This document shows, piece after piece, positions 15,572 through 24,196 of a stretch of DNA of 64,000 nucleotides. The notes under the pieces were generated by a model. That model was not told the origin of the DNA, did no database searches, and saw only the letters and a list, made by a program, of their open reading frames with translations. The stretch is taken from the NCBI GenBank assembly GCA_035304345.1, contig DATGQE010000050.1, positions 1 through 64,000 of the forward strand. Direction: 5' to 3'. Each line of letters opens with the position of its first letter. Position 1 is the stretch's first letter. The DNA comes from IDS-8 sp035304345 (GTDB lineage: Bacteria; Pseudomonadota; Gammaproteobacteria; Steroidobacterales; Woeseiaceae). Both the position numbers and the translations under genes were made by a program.

Positions 15572-17782
15572 TCAAAATGCCTTCCGGACGTCGACGCGCC
15601 AGGTGATCGGCGGCGCGGGCTGGGCAAACCCCCCGAGCACGAACTCGTCGTTGTAGGCTTCGTCGAGCACGTTCTCCCAGGTGCCGATGATGCTCCAGCC
15701 GGACTCCTCGTTCTCGAAGCCGAAGCGCAGGTCGACGAGGTCGAGGGCGGAGCGATCGGTGGAGTTCTCCGGATCCCAGTACTGCTCGCCGACGTGCCGG
15801 TACTCGATGCGCGTGAACGTCCCGAAGCCCCGCCACAGCGGCGCAGTGCGGTATTGCAGCCCGGCGTTGAAGGTGACGTCCGGCACGTACGGCGCCTTGT
15901 TGCCGACTGCCGCCGGGTTCAGCGCGTAGCCCTTGATCTCGCTGTCCGTCAGGCCGACCGACGCGTACGCGTCGAGGCCTTCGGCCAGGTGCGCGGTCGC
16001 GGCGAGCTCGCCGCCGAAGAGCCGGACGTCGTCGATGCCGACCAGCACCTGCGCGCCGACGGCGCCGACGAACACGAAGTAGTGCTGGCCTTCGACGTCG
16101 GTGCGGTACAGGGCGCCGTCGATGCTCACGCGCCCGTCCCGGGCTTCCGCCTTGAAGCCGATCTCCCAGGTTGCCGTGATCTCCTCGTCGACCACGTCCT
16201 CGACGCCGACCAGGCCGACGCTCGCGGCCGCCTCGCCCACGCCGTTCTGGTTGAACTGCCCGCTGCGGAAGCCGACGCCCCACGAGCCGTACACGTTCAG
16301 GCCGGGGCTCACGAGCCAGCGCGCGCTGACCTTGGGCTGCAGGTGGTCGTAGGTGCGCTCGTTCACCGCACCCGGCACGCCGGCCGTGTTCAGGCCGGAG
16401 ACGTGCTGCTCGCGCTCGTCCCTGTCGTAGCGCAGGGCAAGCGACAGCTCGAAAGCGTCGGTGACGTCGTAATCGACGTTGCCGAAGATCGCGCTCGCCG
16501 TGTTGTCGTTGTCGTCGGCGAGGAACGTCAGCGTCGGGTTGACGGCATCGGCGAACAGCGGCGTGTGCTCGATGCGCGTGATGCCGAGCCCGAGGTCCGC
16601 ACCGGTGGTCGTGCTGATGAAGCGATCGGTCGCAAGCCAGTAGACGCCCGCCATCCAGCGCAGGCGGCGGTCGGACGGCGAGGTGATGCGGAACTCCTGG
16701 CTCACGGCCTCGACGTCCACGTACTGGGTCTGGGTGCCGTCGCCGAGCGGGAAGACGCCGAAATCGACGCTCGTGGCCGCCGTGTACGGGAACTGGTCTC
16801 CGTGGAGGTACTCGGTGACGGCGTTCCACGCGGTCGTGGAGCTGAACGTGCCCCAGGCGCCTTCGTAGCGGATCTTCAGCGCGAGCTCGTCGATGTCGCG
16901 CTCGTTGTAGCCGGGATTGTTGGCGTAGAGGTTGCGATCCACGAGATCCGCGTCGCCGCGAGTGAAGTCGAACGCGACGGGCTTGCCGTCGCCGCCGACG
17001 GTGGCCGGCTGGAAGATGTAGTTCAGCCCGCCGCCTTCGGTGCGAACGATGCCTGCGCGCACGTCGATTTCCAGCGCAGCGCTCGGCGTCCAGAGCAGCT
17101 TGCCGCGGAACGTGAGGTCTTCGAGGTAGTCGACCGTGTCGTCCAGCACCGGGTTGTACAGGAGCCCGTCGCTGTCGTCGTAACGGGCGGCGAGCCGGAA
17201 GAAGAGCTCGTCCTCGACGATGGGCCCGCTTAGCGAGGCGCCGGCGGCGTACCGGTTGCGGCCGGCGCCCGCCTCGACGTGGCCTTCGAGCTCGTTGGTC
17301 GGTGCCCGCGTCGTGATCAGGATCGCTCCGCCCGTGGCGTTGCGGCCGTAGAGGGCACCCTGCGGCCCGCGCAGCACCTCGATGCGCTCCACGTCCACCA
17401 GTCCCTGGTTGAACTGGCGCGGGTTGATCTGCAGCACGCCGTCGACGACGGTCGCGACCGGCGGCTCGGAGTTGCGGACCTGGGTGACGCCGCGCACGGT
17501 GAGGAAGTTCGTGCCCGCGCTCTGCGAGCGCGTGAAGTTGACGTTGGGGGTCATCGAGAGGAAGTCGTTCACCTCCCGGATGCCGGCTTCCTCGACGGCC
17601 TGCCGGTCGAAAGCCGTGACGGCGACCGGTACCTCGAGCAGCCGCTCCTCGCGTCCCCGGGCGCCGGTCACGACGATCTCTTCCAGGGCCGCGTCCGCGG
17701 GCGCTGCCTGGCCGAAAACGGGCGACGAGGCCCCCAGCACGACGGCGGCGACGAGCCCCCCAAAGCGTGTGCACAACTGCAT
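15572..17782 (-). CDS. TonB-dependent receptor heading the hyuAB-avidin-pepsin operon
   Basis: 736-residue outer-membrane receptor. A signal peptide (FGGLVAAVVLGASSPVFGQ) is followed by TonB-box-like LEEIVVTGARG, a plug (TVRGVTQVRN, VERIEVLRGPQGALYGRNATGGAILI) and a barrel ending DVRKAF. The plug resembles the large iron-complex/outer-membrane receptor group common in sphingomonads and marine gammaproteobacteria. The start is supported by AAGGGGGAG eight bases upstream of ATG. Its stop overlaps or abuts the hyuA start, so the imported compound is probably the HyuAB substrate. A MalT-like regulator lies 146 bases upstream on the same strand. Confidence 0.93.
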   Translation of the reverse strand: MQLCTRFGGLVAAVVLGASSPVFGQAAPADAALEEIVVTGARGREERLLEVPVAVTAFDRQAVEEAGIREVNDFLSMTPNVNFTRSQSAGTNFLTVRGVTQVRNSEPPVATVVDGVLQINPRQFNQGLVDVERIEVLRGPQGALYGRNATGGAILITTRAPTNELEGHVEAGAGRNRYAAGASLSGPIVEDELFFRLAARYDDSDGLLYNPVLDDTVDYLEDLTFRGKLLWTPSAALEIDVRAGIVRTEGGGLNYIFQPATVGGDGKPVAFDFTRGDADLVDRNLYANNPGYNERDIDELALKIRYEGAWGTFSSTTAWNAVTEYLHGDQFPYTAATSVDFGVFPLGDGTQTQYVDVEAVSQEFRITSPSDRRLRWMAGVYWLATDRFISTTTGADLGLGITRIEHTPLFADAVNPTLTFLADDNDNTASAIFGNVDYDVTDAFELSLALRYDRDEREQHVSGLNTAGVPGAVNERTYDHLQPKVSARWLVSPGLNVYGSWGVGFRSGQFNQNGVGEAAASVGLVGVEDVVDEEITATWEIGFKAEARDGRVSIDGALYRTDVEGQHYFVFVGAVGAQVLVGIDDVRLFGGELAATAHLAEGLDAYASVGLTDSEIKGYALNPAAVGNKAPYVPDVTFNAGLQYRTAPLWRGFGTFTRIEYRHVGEQYWDPENSTDRSALDLVDLRFGFENEESGWSIIGTWENVLDEAYNDEFVLGGFAQPAPPITWRVDVRKAF

Positions 17783-17928
17783 GCGTTCTCCCCCTTGCCC
17801 CGCCGGATCGGCGCGGGCGTTCTCCGGCACCGCAAGCATCCGGGACGTGCCATAAGGGCGGCAACGGGGAATCGGACTAGGCGCGCCGCCGTCGTGGAGT
17901 AGCTCGCGGGGCCGGCGGCGCGCCGGAC

Positions 17929-20706
17929 CTACTCGTTCGGGTAGGTTTCGCCGTGCATGCCGAGATCGCGCACCCGTGCGATGGCCTCGGCGCGGCGGCT
18001 CACGTCGAGCTTGCGGAAGATGTTCTTCAGGTGGAACTTGACGGTGTGCTCCGTGAGATCGAGCGTCCGCGCGATGGTCTTGTTGGATTGCCCCTGGACG
18101 AGCTCGTGGATCACCTCCCGTTCCCGGGGGCTGAGGCCGAGCAGACTGAGCGCGCCGCCGGGATCCTCCCCGCGCTCCTCCGACTCGAGGCAGGCCCCGA
18201 TGAAATCGAGCACGACGGCGTCGATGGCCTCGTCGCGCGCCCGGCGACGCGCGGCACGCAGCAGCGCCGCGCCGGGCTGCGGTCCGCGGAACGGCCTGCG
18301 GATGCCCTCCGGGGCCGCGAGCTCCAGCGCGAGCACCAGGTCGTCCAGCGCTTCCCGGCGCTGCCCGAACCCCGCTAGGATGTCGGCCCTGACGGCCAGC
18401 GCCTGCACCAGGTAGATGCCGGCGGACAGCGCCCGGCAACAGGCGATGACGTCGTCCAGCACGCGCAGGGACAGCGCGCGGTCGCCGGCGGCGTGGTAGT
18501 ACGCGAGCGCCGGCCCGACGATCTGCCAGGGACGCCAGCGGAAACGGTCGTGCTTCCAGCAGCCGACGGTGAATTCTTCCGCGAGCGAGGCCGCGAGGCG
18601 CGCGGCCGAACGCTGGTCGCCGAACAGCGTGTGCAGCCACAGGCGGTGGCCGGAGGCGAGGGCCGACAGCCGCGGCATCCCGCGACCGGCCGCCGTTCGC
18701 TCGGCGCGCGCGATCCAGCCTTCGGCCGCGGCGATATCGCGACGTTGCAACGCGGCGGCGACCCCGGTGTCCAGGCCGTGCGCGAAGATCTCGAACCAGC
18801 CGTCGTAGCTTTCCACGTACGAGAGCGCGCGATCGAACTCGCTTTCATAGCCTTCGTCCCACGCGTCCCGCCAGTGCAGCACGGTGCCGACGAGCAGCTC
18901 GGCCAGGGAACGAAGGCCGCTGTCGGCGCCGAAATTATCCTCCGCGAGCTGGCGCGCCTGGCGGAAATTCGCTTCCGCCTGGCGTAGCCGCCCGAGGTAG
19001 AGAGCCGCGCCGCCCGCGTGCAGGAAGCAGTAGTTCAAGCCAAGCACGGAATCCGCGGCCCGCATGGCGCGCATGGCCTGCCGGCTGACCTGCTCGGCTT
19101 CGTCGAACGCGCCATTGGCCAGCTTGACGAGCGCATTCGTGCAGGAGAGGACGCCCAGCGTCAACTTGTCGGAGGGCGGAATGCGCGCGAGCAGCTCCTC
19201 CTGGTGCACGATGCGCGCCGCCGTGTAGCGCTGGTCTTCGTACATGTCGAGCAGCGCGCCGACGTTCACCATGTCGCGGCCGAGGGGCGTCGCGAAGTCT
19301 TCCCGGAGATTCCCGACTCCGGCGGCCACGCGTGCCTGTTCCATGATGGCGCGCGCCTCCGGGATCCGCCCGTCCTTCAGCGCGAGGTAGGCGCGCGCGA
19401 CCTGGATTCGCGGCCGCGCCAGCGCCTCGCGATCCGGGATGCTCCGCACCAGGTTGCGCAGGTAGCCGATGCCGCCGTACAGCATCAGCTCCCAGCCGCC
19501 CGCGTCCTCGATCAGCCTGGCCGCGCGGTCGAGATCGCCGGCGAGGCGCGCGTGGCGGACGGCATCGGCGACATAGCCTTGCGCGGCATGCCACTCGCTC
19601 GCCCGCAGGTGCAGCCCGGCGATGGATTCGGGGGCCCTGCGCTGGAGCACGACCTGCAGGTGATCGGCGAACAGGTGGTGGTAACGGAACCATTCCTTGC
19701 GGTCGTCGAGCGGCACGAGAAGGCTTTGCAGCGGCTCGAGCCGGTTGAGGATGCTCCAGGCGTCGTTGCGCCCGCAGACGGCGTTCGCGAGCGGCGCGTT
19801 GAACCGCTCGAGCACGGCGGTCTTCGTCATGAAATCGAGCAGGTCCTCGTCCAGGCCGGAGAGCACCTGGTCGGCGAGGTAACCCGCGAGGTGGCTGCCC
19901 TGGGCGCTGAGACCCGCGAGCGCGTGATCGATCGAGCGGCTGCTGCCGAGCGTCAGGCGTGCGAGCTGCACGGCAACCGCCCATCCTTCCGTGCGCTCGA
20001 ACAGGACTTTGAGCTGGTCGTCGGTCAACGAGGGGTCCACCACGGCGCGCGTCTCCTCCTCGGAGAACCGCAGCATGTCCGCGTCGATCTCGATGGCCCG
20101 CCCGGATACCAGCCGCTGGGCGATCGCGAGGTCGGGACGGACGCGCGAGGCGACGATCAGGGTGAAGTTCGGCGGCGCCGCATCGACCATGCGATTGACG
20201 ACCAGGTCGACCGCGGGCGCCGCGATACGGTGATAGTCGTCGAGCGCGAGCACCGTGTGTGCGCGGTGCTCGGCGATCGCCGACAGGATGCTTCCGAGCG
20301 CCGCCTCTGCGGAGAGCTCCATGAGTCCCTGGGCCGCGAGCATCTCGAGCCTGCCGGTGTCGACGCCTGCTTCGGAAAGGGCAAGGATGACGTAGGCAAG
20401 GAGCTGCCGGACTTCGGCGTCGTCCTCGTCCAGGCTGAGCCACGCGACGGTGTGACCGTCCGCGACGAGCCGGTTGCGCCACTGGGAGACGAGGGTCGTC
20501 TTGCCGAAGCCGGCCGGCGCGACGATGACGCACAGGCGCCGCTCGATCGCCGTGTCGAGGATCCGCAGTAGGTGGAGGCGCGAAACCAGCGAGACCTGCT
20601 GGCGCGGTGCGTCCAGCTTGGCGCTGATGAACCAGCGACGCGCGTTCGCATCGGCCTTCTCGGTCATCGGCCCGGCGGCGGCTTCGGCTACTTGTATGGC
20701 GTTCAT
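17929..20706 (-). CDS. MalT-like LuxR-family ATP-dependent transcriptional activator
   Basis: 925-residue STAND-type regulator. Walker A is VAPAGFGKTT (about 62-71), Walker B is VLALDDYH, then a long TPR-like helical ligand-sensing region, then a LuxR helix-turn-helix (LSPREREVIHELVQGQSNKT and LTEHTVKFHLKNIFRKL) at the C-terminus. MalT-family proteins bind an inducer and ATP, oligomerise and activate catabolic operons. It is encoded directly upstream of, and in the same direction as, the TonB-hyuAB-avidin-pepsin run, which it probably controls. The start at 20706 gives the N-terminus MNAIQVAEAAAG; the ribosome-binding site is weak. Confidence 0.92.
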   Translation of the reverse strand: MNAIQVAEAAAGPMTEKADANARRWFISAKLDAPRQQVSLVSRLHLLRILDTAIERRLCVIVAPAGFGKTTLVSQWRNRLVADGHTVAWLSLDEDDAEVRQLLAYVILALSEAGVDTGRLEMLAAQGLMELSAEAALGSILSAIAEHRAHTVLALDDYHRIAAPAVDLVVNRMVDAAPPNFTLIVASRVRPDLAIAQRLVSGRAIEIDADMLRFSEEETRAVVDPSLTDDQLKVLFERTEGWAVAVQLARLTLGSSRSIDHALAGLSAQGSHLAGYLADQVLSGLDEDLLDFMTKTAVLERFNAPLANAVCGRNDAWSILNRLEPLQSLLVPLDDRKEWFRYHHLFADHLQVVLQRRAPESIAGLHLRASEWHAAQGYVADAVRHARLAGDLDRAARLIEDAGGWELMLYGGIGYLRNLVRSIPDREALARPRIQVARAYLALKDGRIPEARAIMEQARVAAGVGNLREDFATPLGRDMVNVGALLDMYEDQRYTAARIVHQEELLARIPPSDKLTLGVLSCTNALVKLANGAFDEAEQVSRQAMRAMRAADSVLGLNYCFLHAGGAALYLGRLRQAEANFRQARQLAEDNFGADSGLRSLAELLVGTVLHWRDAWDEGYESEFDRALSYVESYDGWFEIFAHGLDTGVAAALQRRDIAAAEGWIARAERTAAGRGMPRLSALASGHRLWLHTLFGDQRSAARLAASLAEEFTVGCWKHDRFRWRPWQIVGPALAYYHAAGDRALSLRVLDDVIACCRALSAGIYLVQALAVRADILAGFGQRREALDDLVLALELAAPEGIRRPFRGPQPGAALLRAARRRARDEAIDAVVLDFIGACLESEERGEDPGGALSLLGLSPREREVIHELVQGQSNKTIARTLDLTEHTVKFHLKNIFRKLDVSRRAEAIARVRDLGMHGETYPNE

Positions 20707-20893
20707 GTTACCGCAGGAGCACGGCGGCGGCGTACCGGGAGCCGATCGCGCCTTGCTCCCCGGCGGGCGCCGGCGGGCCGAAATGGCGCAAGTCCCCGTG
20801 TCTGGCGCGCGATTCGGGCGCGTGCCTATAATCGCCGTGCGCTCGCCTGCGAGCGGCTGCGGCAAAGGCCGCGCAGTCTACAAGGAGCATGCC

Positions 20894-23161
20894 GTGGCGG
20901 AAGAATCGACGAATCACACCTGGCAGTTCTTCCGGGCCGGCGATTTCGAGCAGGTCGCGCTCACGTCGGGGGCGGACCTCCTCGCGCTCGATACGCTGGA
21001 CCAGAAGCTCTGGGCGGCGCTGGGTTGTCCGGTCGACGGGCTGCACTTCGACCGGCGGACCCTCGAGCTGATCGACTCCGACGGCGACGGCCGCATTCGT
21101 GCGCCGGAGCTGATCGCCGCGATCAAGTGGGCCGCCGCGCACATCCGGAACCCCGACGATCTCGTGAACCCGGCGGAGGCCCTGCCGCTCCCAGCCATCG
21201 ACGATGCGAGCCCCGAGGGGGCGCAGATGCTGGCCACGGCCCGGCATGTCCTCGAGCTGCTCGGCAAGGCGGATGCCGATGCGCTGAGCGTCGACGACAC
21301 CACGGAAGCCCGCGAGCGCTTCGCGCAGATGCCCTTCAACGGCGACGGCATCGTCACGCACGATGCCGCCGAGGGCAACGAGGCCGTGCAGGCGCTGATC
21401 GACGACGTGATCGCATGCCTCGGCGCCGATACGGACGCATCGGGCAAGCCTGGGGTGGGAGGCGAGAAGCTCGACCGTTTCCTCGCCGACGCGGCCGCGC
21501 TCGCGGAGCGGCTCGCGCATGCGGAGAGCGACCCCGCCATCCGGGTGCTCGGCGATGCCACGGCCGAGGCGTCGGCCGCGCTCGAGGCCGTGCGCGCCAA
21601 GATCACCGACTACTTCACCCGCTGCCGGCTCGCGGAGTTCGATGCGCGCGCGGTTGCCGCGGTGAACGGCGGGGAGGGCGCGTTCGCGGCGTGGGTCGCC
21701 GCCGACCTCGTGCCGGACGCGGCGGAGATCGCCGCGTTGCCGCTTGCCCGCATCGAGCCGGGCAAGCCCTTGCCGCTGACCGCCGGCATCAACCCGGCCT
21801 GGGAGGAGCGGATCGGGAAGTTCCGCAGCGCGGTCGTCGTCCCGCTGCTGGGCGAGCGTACCGAGCTCACGCTCGAGGAGTGGCGCGAGCTCGAAGCGAA
21901 GCTGGCGCCGTTCGCCGCCTGGAGCGCGGACGTGGCGGCCTCGCCGCTGTCGCAGCTCGCGCCCGAGCGGCTGCAGGAGATCCTCACGGGCGATGCGGCT
22001 TCGACACTCCGGGCGCTCATCGACCGGGACAGCGCCGAGTACGGCACGGCCGCGGCCATCGACGGCGTCGACCGGCTGGTGCGTTACTGCCGTTACCTGT
22101 ATCTCCTGTGCGAGAACTTCGTCAATTTCCGGCATTTCTACAGCCGTGAGTCGCAGGCGATCTTCCAGGCCGGCACGTTGTACATCGACCAGCGGAGCTG
22201 CGAGCTGACGCTGTGGGTGGACGACGCCGCGAAGGCCGCGCCGATGGTCGCCCTGGCCGGCACCTGCCTGCTCTACTGCGACTGCGTGCGCCGGGCGACC
22301 GGCGAGAAGCGCCAGATCGTGGCCGCGGTGACGAACGGCGACTCCGACAACCTGATGGTCGGCCGCAACGGCATCTTCTACGACCGCGACGGGCGCGACT
22401 GGGATGCGACGATCACGAAAATCGTCGACAACCCGATCAGCCTGCGGCAGGCGTTCTGGTCACCCTACAAGAAGCTGGTCAGGTTCATCGAGGAGCAGGT
22501 CGCGAAGCGGGCGGCGGCTGCCGACGAGGCCGCGACGAAGAAGCTCGAGCTGACCGCCACCACGGTCACGAACGTCGACAAGGCACCGCCGGAAGCGAAG
22601 AAGATCGACGTCGGCACCGTCGCCGCGCTCGGCGTCGCGTTCGGGGCGCTCGCGACGGCAACCGCCGCGATTGCCGGCTACGGCAGCAGCCTGATGGGCC
22701 TCCCGTTCTGGCAGCTCTGCGTCGCACTCGGGGTGCTGCTGCTGATCGTTTCCGGCCCGTCGGTGCTGATCGCGTGGCTGAAGCTGCGCAAGCGCAACCT
22801 GGGCCCGATCCTCGACGCGAACGGCTGGGCCGTCAACGCGCGCGCGCGGCTGAACGTGCCGTTCGGCGCCAGCCTGACCGGCATCGCGCAATTACCGCGG
22901 GGTGCGAAAGTCGCGCTCGGCGACCGGTTCGGGCAGCGGCCGGCGGCATGGCCGAAGCTGATCGCGACGGTCGTCGCCGTCGGCTTCCTGTACAGTCTCC
23001 TGAACGACTACGGCGTGATCCGCTGGCTCAGTAACGGCGCGTTCGGCGATCCCGCGAGGGACCGGCCGGGGCTGGAAGCGTTGCTGGTGCCGGACGACCA
23101 GTCGGAGACCGCCGAGGATCCGGAGACGGCGGAAGAGCCGGAGACGCCGGCCGAGGAGTGA
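20894..23161 (+). CDS. EF-hand-containing membrane protein of unknown function
   Basis: 755-residue protein that I do not recognise as a named family. Residues 61-72 form a textbook calcium-binding EF-hand loop (D61, D63, D65, G66, I68, E72) and residues 148-155 (FNGDGIVT) resemble a second, incomplete one. A long soluble region is followed by three hydrophobic segments at about 575-600, 605-630 and 685-708, and by an acidic C-terminal tail rich in Glu, Pro and Thr. GTG at 20894 is the start: AAGGAG lies six bases upstream, and the nearby ATG at 20889 is out of frame. It is divergent from the MalT-like gene. A calcium-responsive membrane role is suggested only by the EF-hand. Confidence 0.8.
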   Translation: MAEESTNHTWQFFRAGDFEQVALTSGADLLALDTLDQKLWAALGCPVDGLHFDRRTLELIDSDGDGRIRAPELIAAIKWAAAHIRNPDDLVNPAEALPLPAIDDASPEGAQMLATARHVLELLGKADADALSVDDTTEARERFAQMPFNGDGIVTHDAAEGNEAVQALIDDVIACLGADTDASGKPGVGGEKLDRFLADAAALAERLAHAESDPAIRVLGDATAEASAALEAVRAKITDYFTRCRLAEFDARAVAAVNGGEGAFAAWVAADLVPDAAEIAALPLARIEPGKPLPLTAGINPAWEERIGKFRSAVVVPLLGERTELTLEEWRELEAKLAPFAAWSADVAASPLSQLAPERLQEILTGDAASTLRALIDRDSAEYGTAAAIDGVDRLVRYCRYLYLLCENFVNFRHFYSRESQAIFQAGTLYIDQRSCELTLWVDDAAKAAPMVALAGTCLLYCDCVRRATGEKRQIVAAVTNGDSDNLMVGRNGIFYDRDGRDWDATITKIVDNPISLRQAFWSPYKKLVRFIEEQVAKRAAAADEAATKKLELTATTVTNVDKAPPEAKKIDVGTVAALGVAFGALATATAAIAGYGSSLMGLPFWQLCVALGVLLLIVSGPSVLIAWLKLRKRNLGPILDANGWAVNARARLNVPFGASLTGIAQLPRGAKVALGDRFGQRPAAWPKLIATVVAVGFLYSLLNDYGVIRWLSNGAFGDPARDRPGLEALLVPDDQSETAEDPETAEEPETPAEE

Positions 23162-23255
23162 CTCCGGCTTCACCGCCTCGCGCGAGCCGCACCCGCACCG
23201 TTGCCATTCTCGGGGCACGGCGCCGGCGAAGACCCGGGACCTGTCGCGGGGACGC

Positions 23256-24107
23256 TCAGCGGTGCAGCATGAGCACCGGCAATTCCGAGTCGAACAGCAT
23301 GGACTCGGTGACGCCGCCGAAAACCAGCTCGCGCAGTCGCTGGCGGCTGTACGCGCCCATGACCAGCAGGTCGGAGCCGGTGCGCTCGAACGTCTTCGTG
23401 ATGTCGCGTTCCGGGCGCTCGCCGCGGGTGAGGATCCGCTCGGTCCGTACGCCCCAGTGCGCCAGGTACTCCGCGAGGTAGGTGGCTTTCGGGCCCGGCC
23501 GCGAGCCGCGCCCGGACTCCACGATGCGCACTTCCTCGGCGCGCGTCAGCACCGGTATTGCCGCGGAAACGGCCGCGGCCGCATCGACGCTCTGGTTCCA
23601 CGCGATCAGGACCCGCCTGCCGACCGACGCCAGCCGTGATTGCGGCAGCACCAGCACCGGTTTCCCGGAATGCAACAGCGCGGACAGGAGGAACTCCTCG
23701 GCCGGCCCGGAGCTCTTCGCTTTCGGCCGCGACAGGATCGAGAGGTCCGCCATCGGTCCGATGATCCCGAACACGCGCGCCGGCGACCCGACCATTTCCT
23801 TCCACAGCGCGATCCCGCTGCGGCCGCGCCCCGGGCGCTTCACCAGGTCGAACTCGCGACGTTTCGCGATGCGCTCGAACAGCGAGGCTGCCGAGCGGCT
23901 GTCGAGCTCGGGAGTGCGCCGCCGGCGACGGCGCAGCCACCGTCGCTCCGGCATGAGGTAGGGGTCCCGCGTCGTGTCTTCCTCGCGATGCGGGCGCACG
24001 TGGCAGCCGACCACGTTCGCGCCGAGCTCTCCCGCCAGCGTGAACGCGCATTCGAGTGCGAGGCCGCTTTCCGGCCGGTCGGCCACGGGAACGAGTAATA
24101 CCCGCAT
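23256..24107 (-). CDS. Universal stress protein (UspA family)
   Basis: 283-residue Usp protein. The N-terminus MRVLLVPVADRPESGLALECAFTLAGELGANVVGCHVRP is a typical Usp beta-alpha start. The C-terminal half carries GSDLLVMGAYSRQRLRELVFGGVTESML, matching the G-x2-G-x9-G(S/T) nucleotide-binding loop with G-G-V-T at its end. A basic Arg-rich insertion (about 56-64) is unusual. It converges with the EF-hand protein gene. Usp proteins accumulate under stress or growth arrest; no specific trigger is visible. Confidence 0.87.
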   Translation of the reverse strand: MRVLLVPVADRPESGLALECAFTLAGELGANVVGCHVRPHREEDTTRDPYLMPERRWLRRRRRRTPELDSRSAASLFERIAKRREFDLVKRPGRGRSGIALWKEMVGSPARVFGIIGPMADLSILSRPKAKSSGPAEEFLLSALLHSGKPVLVLPQSRLASVGRRVLIAWNQSVDAAAAVSAAIPVLTRAEEVRIVESGRGSRPGPKATYLAEYLAHWGVRTERILTRGERPERDITKTFERTGSDLLVMGAYSRQRLRELVFGGVTESMLFDSELPVLMLHR

Positions 24108-24196
24108 GCTGCTTCTCCGGTCATGCGATCGTAAGTGGCTGCATTGTCACGAAGTGTGCGCCGGCAGACAAGCGAGCTGTTTCGGGGGGTATCCCG

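Noticed and set aside
13473..17864. Apparent fusion of HyuA to a long N-terminal extension
   Set aside because: The frame is open upstream of hyuA, but that part overlaps the TonB receptor in another frame and translates to Arg-rich nonsense. HyuA begins at 15557 or 15575.
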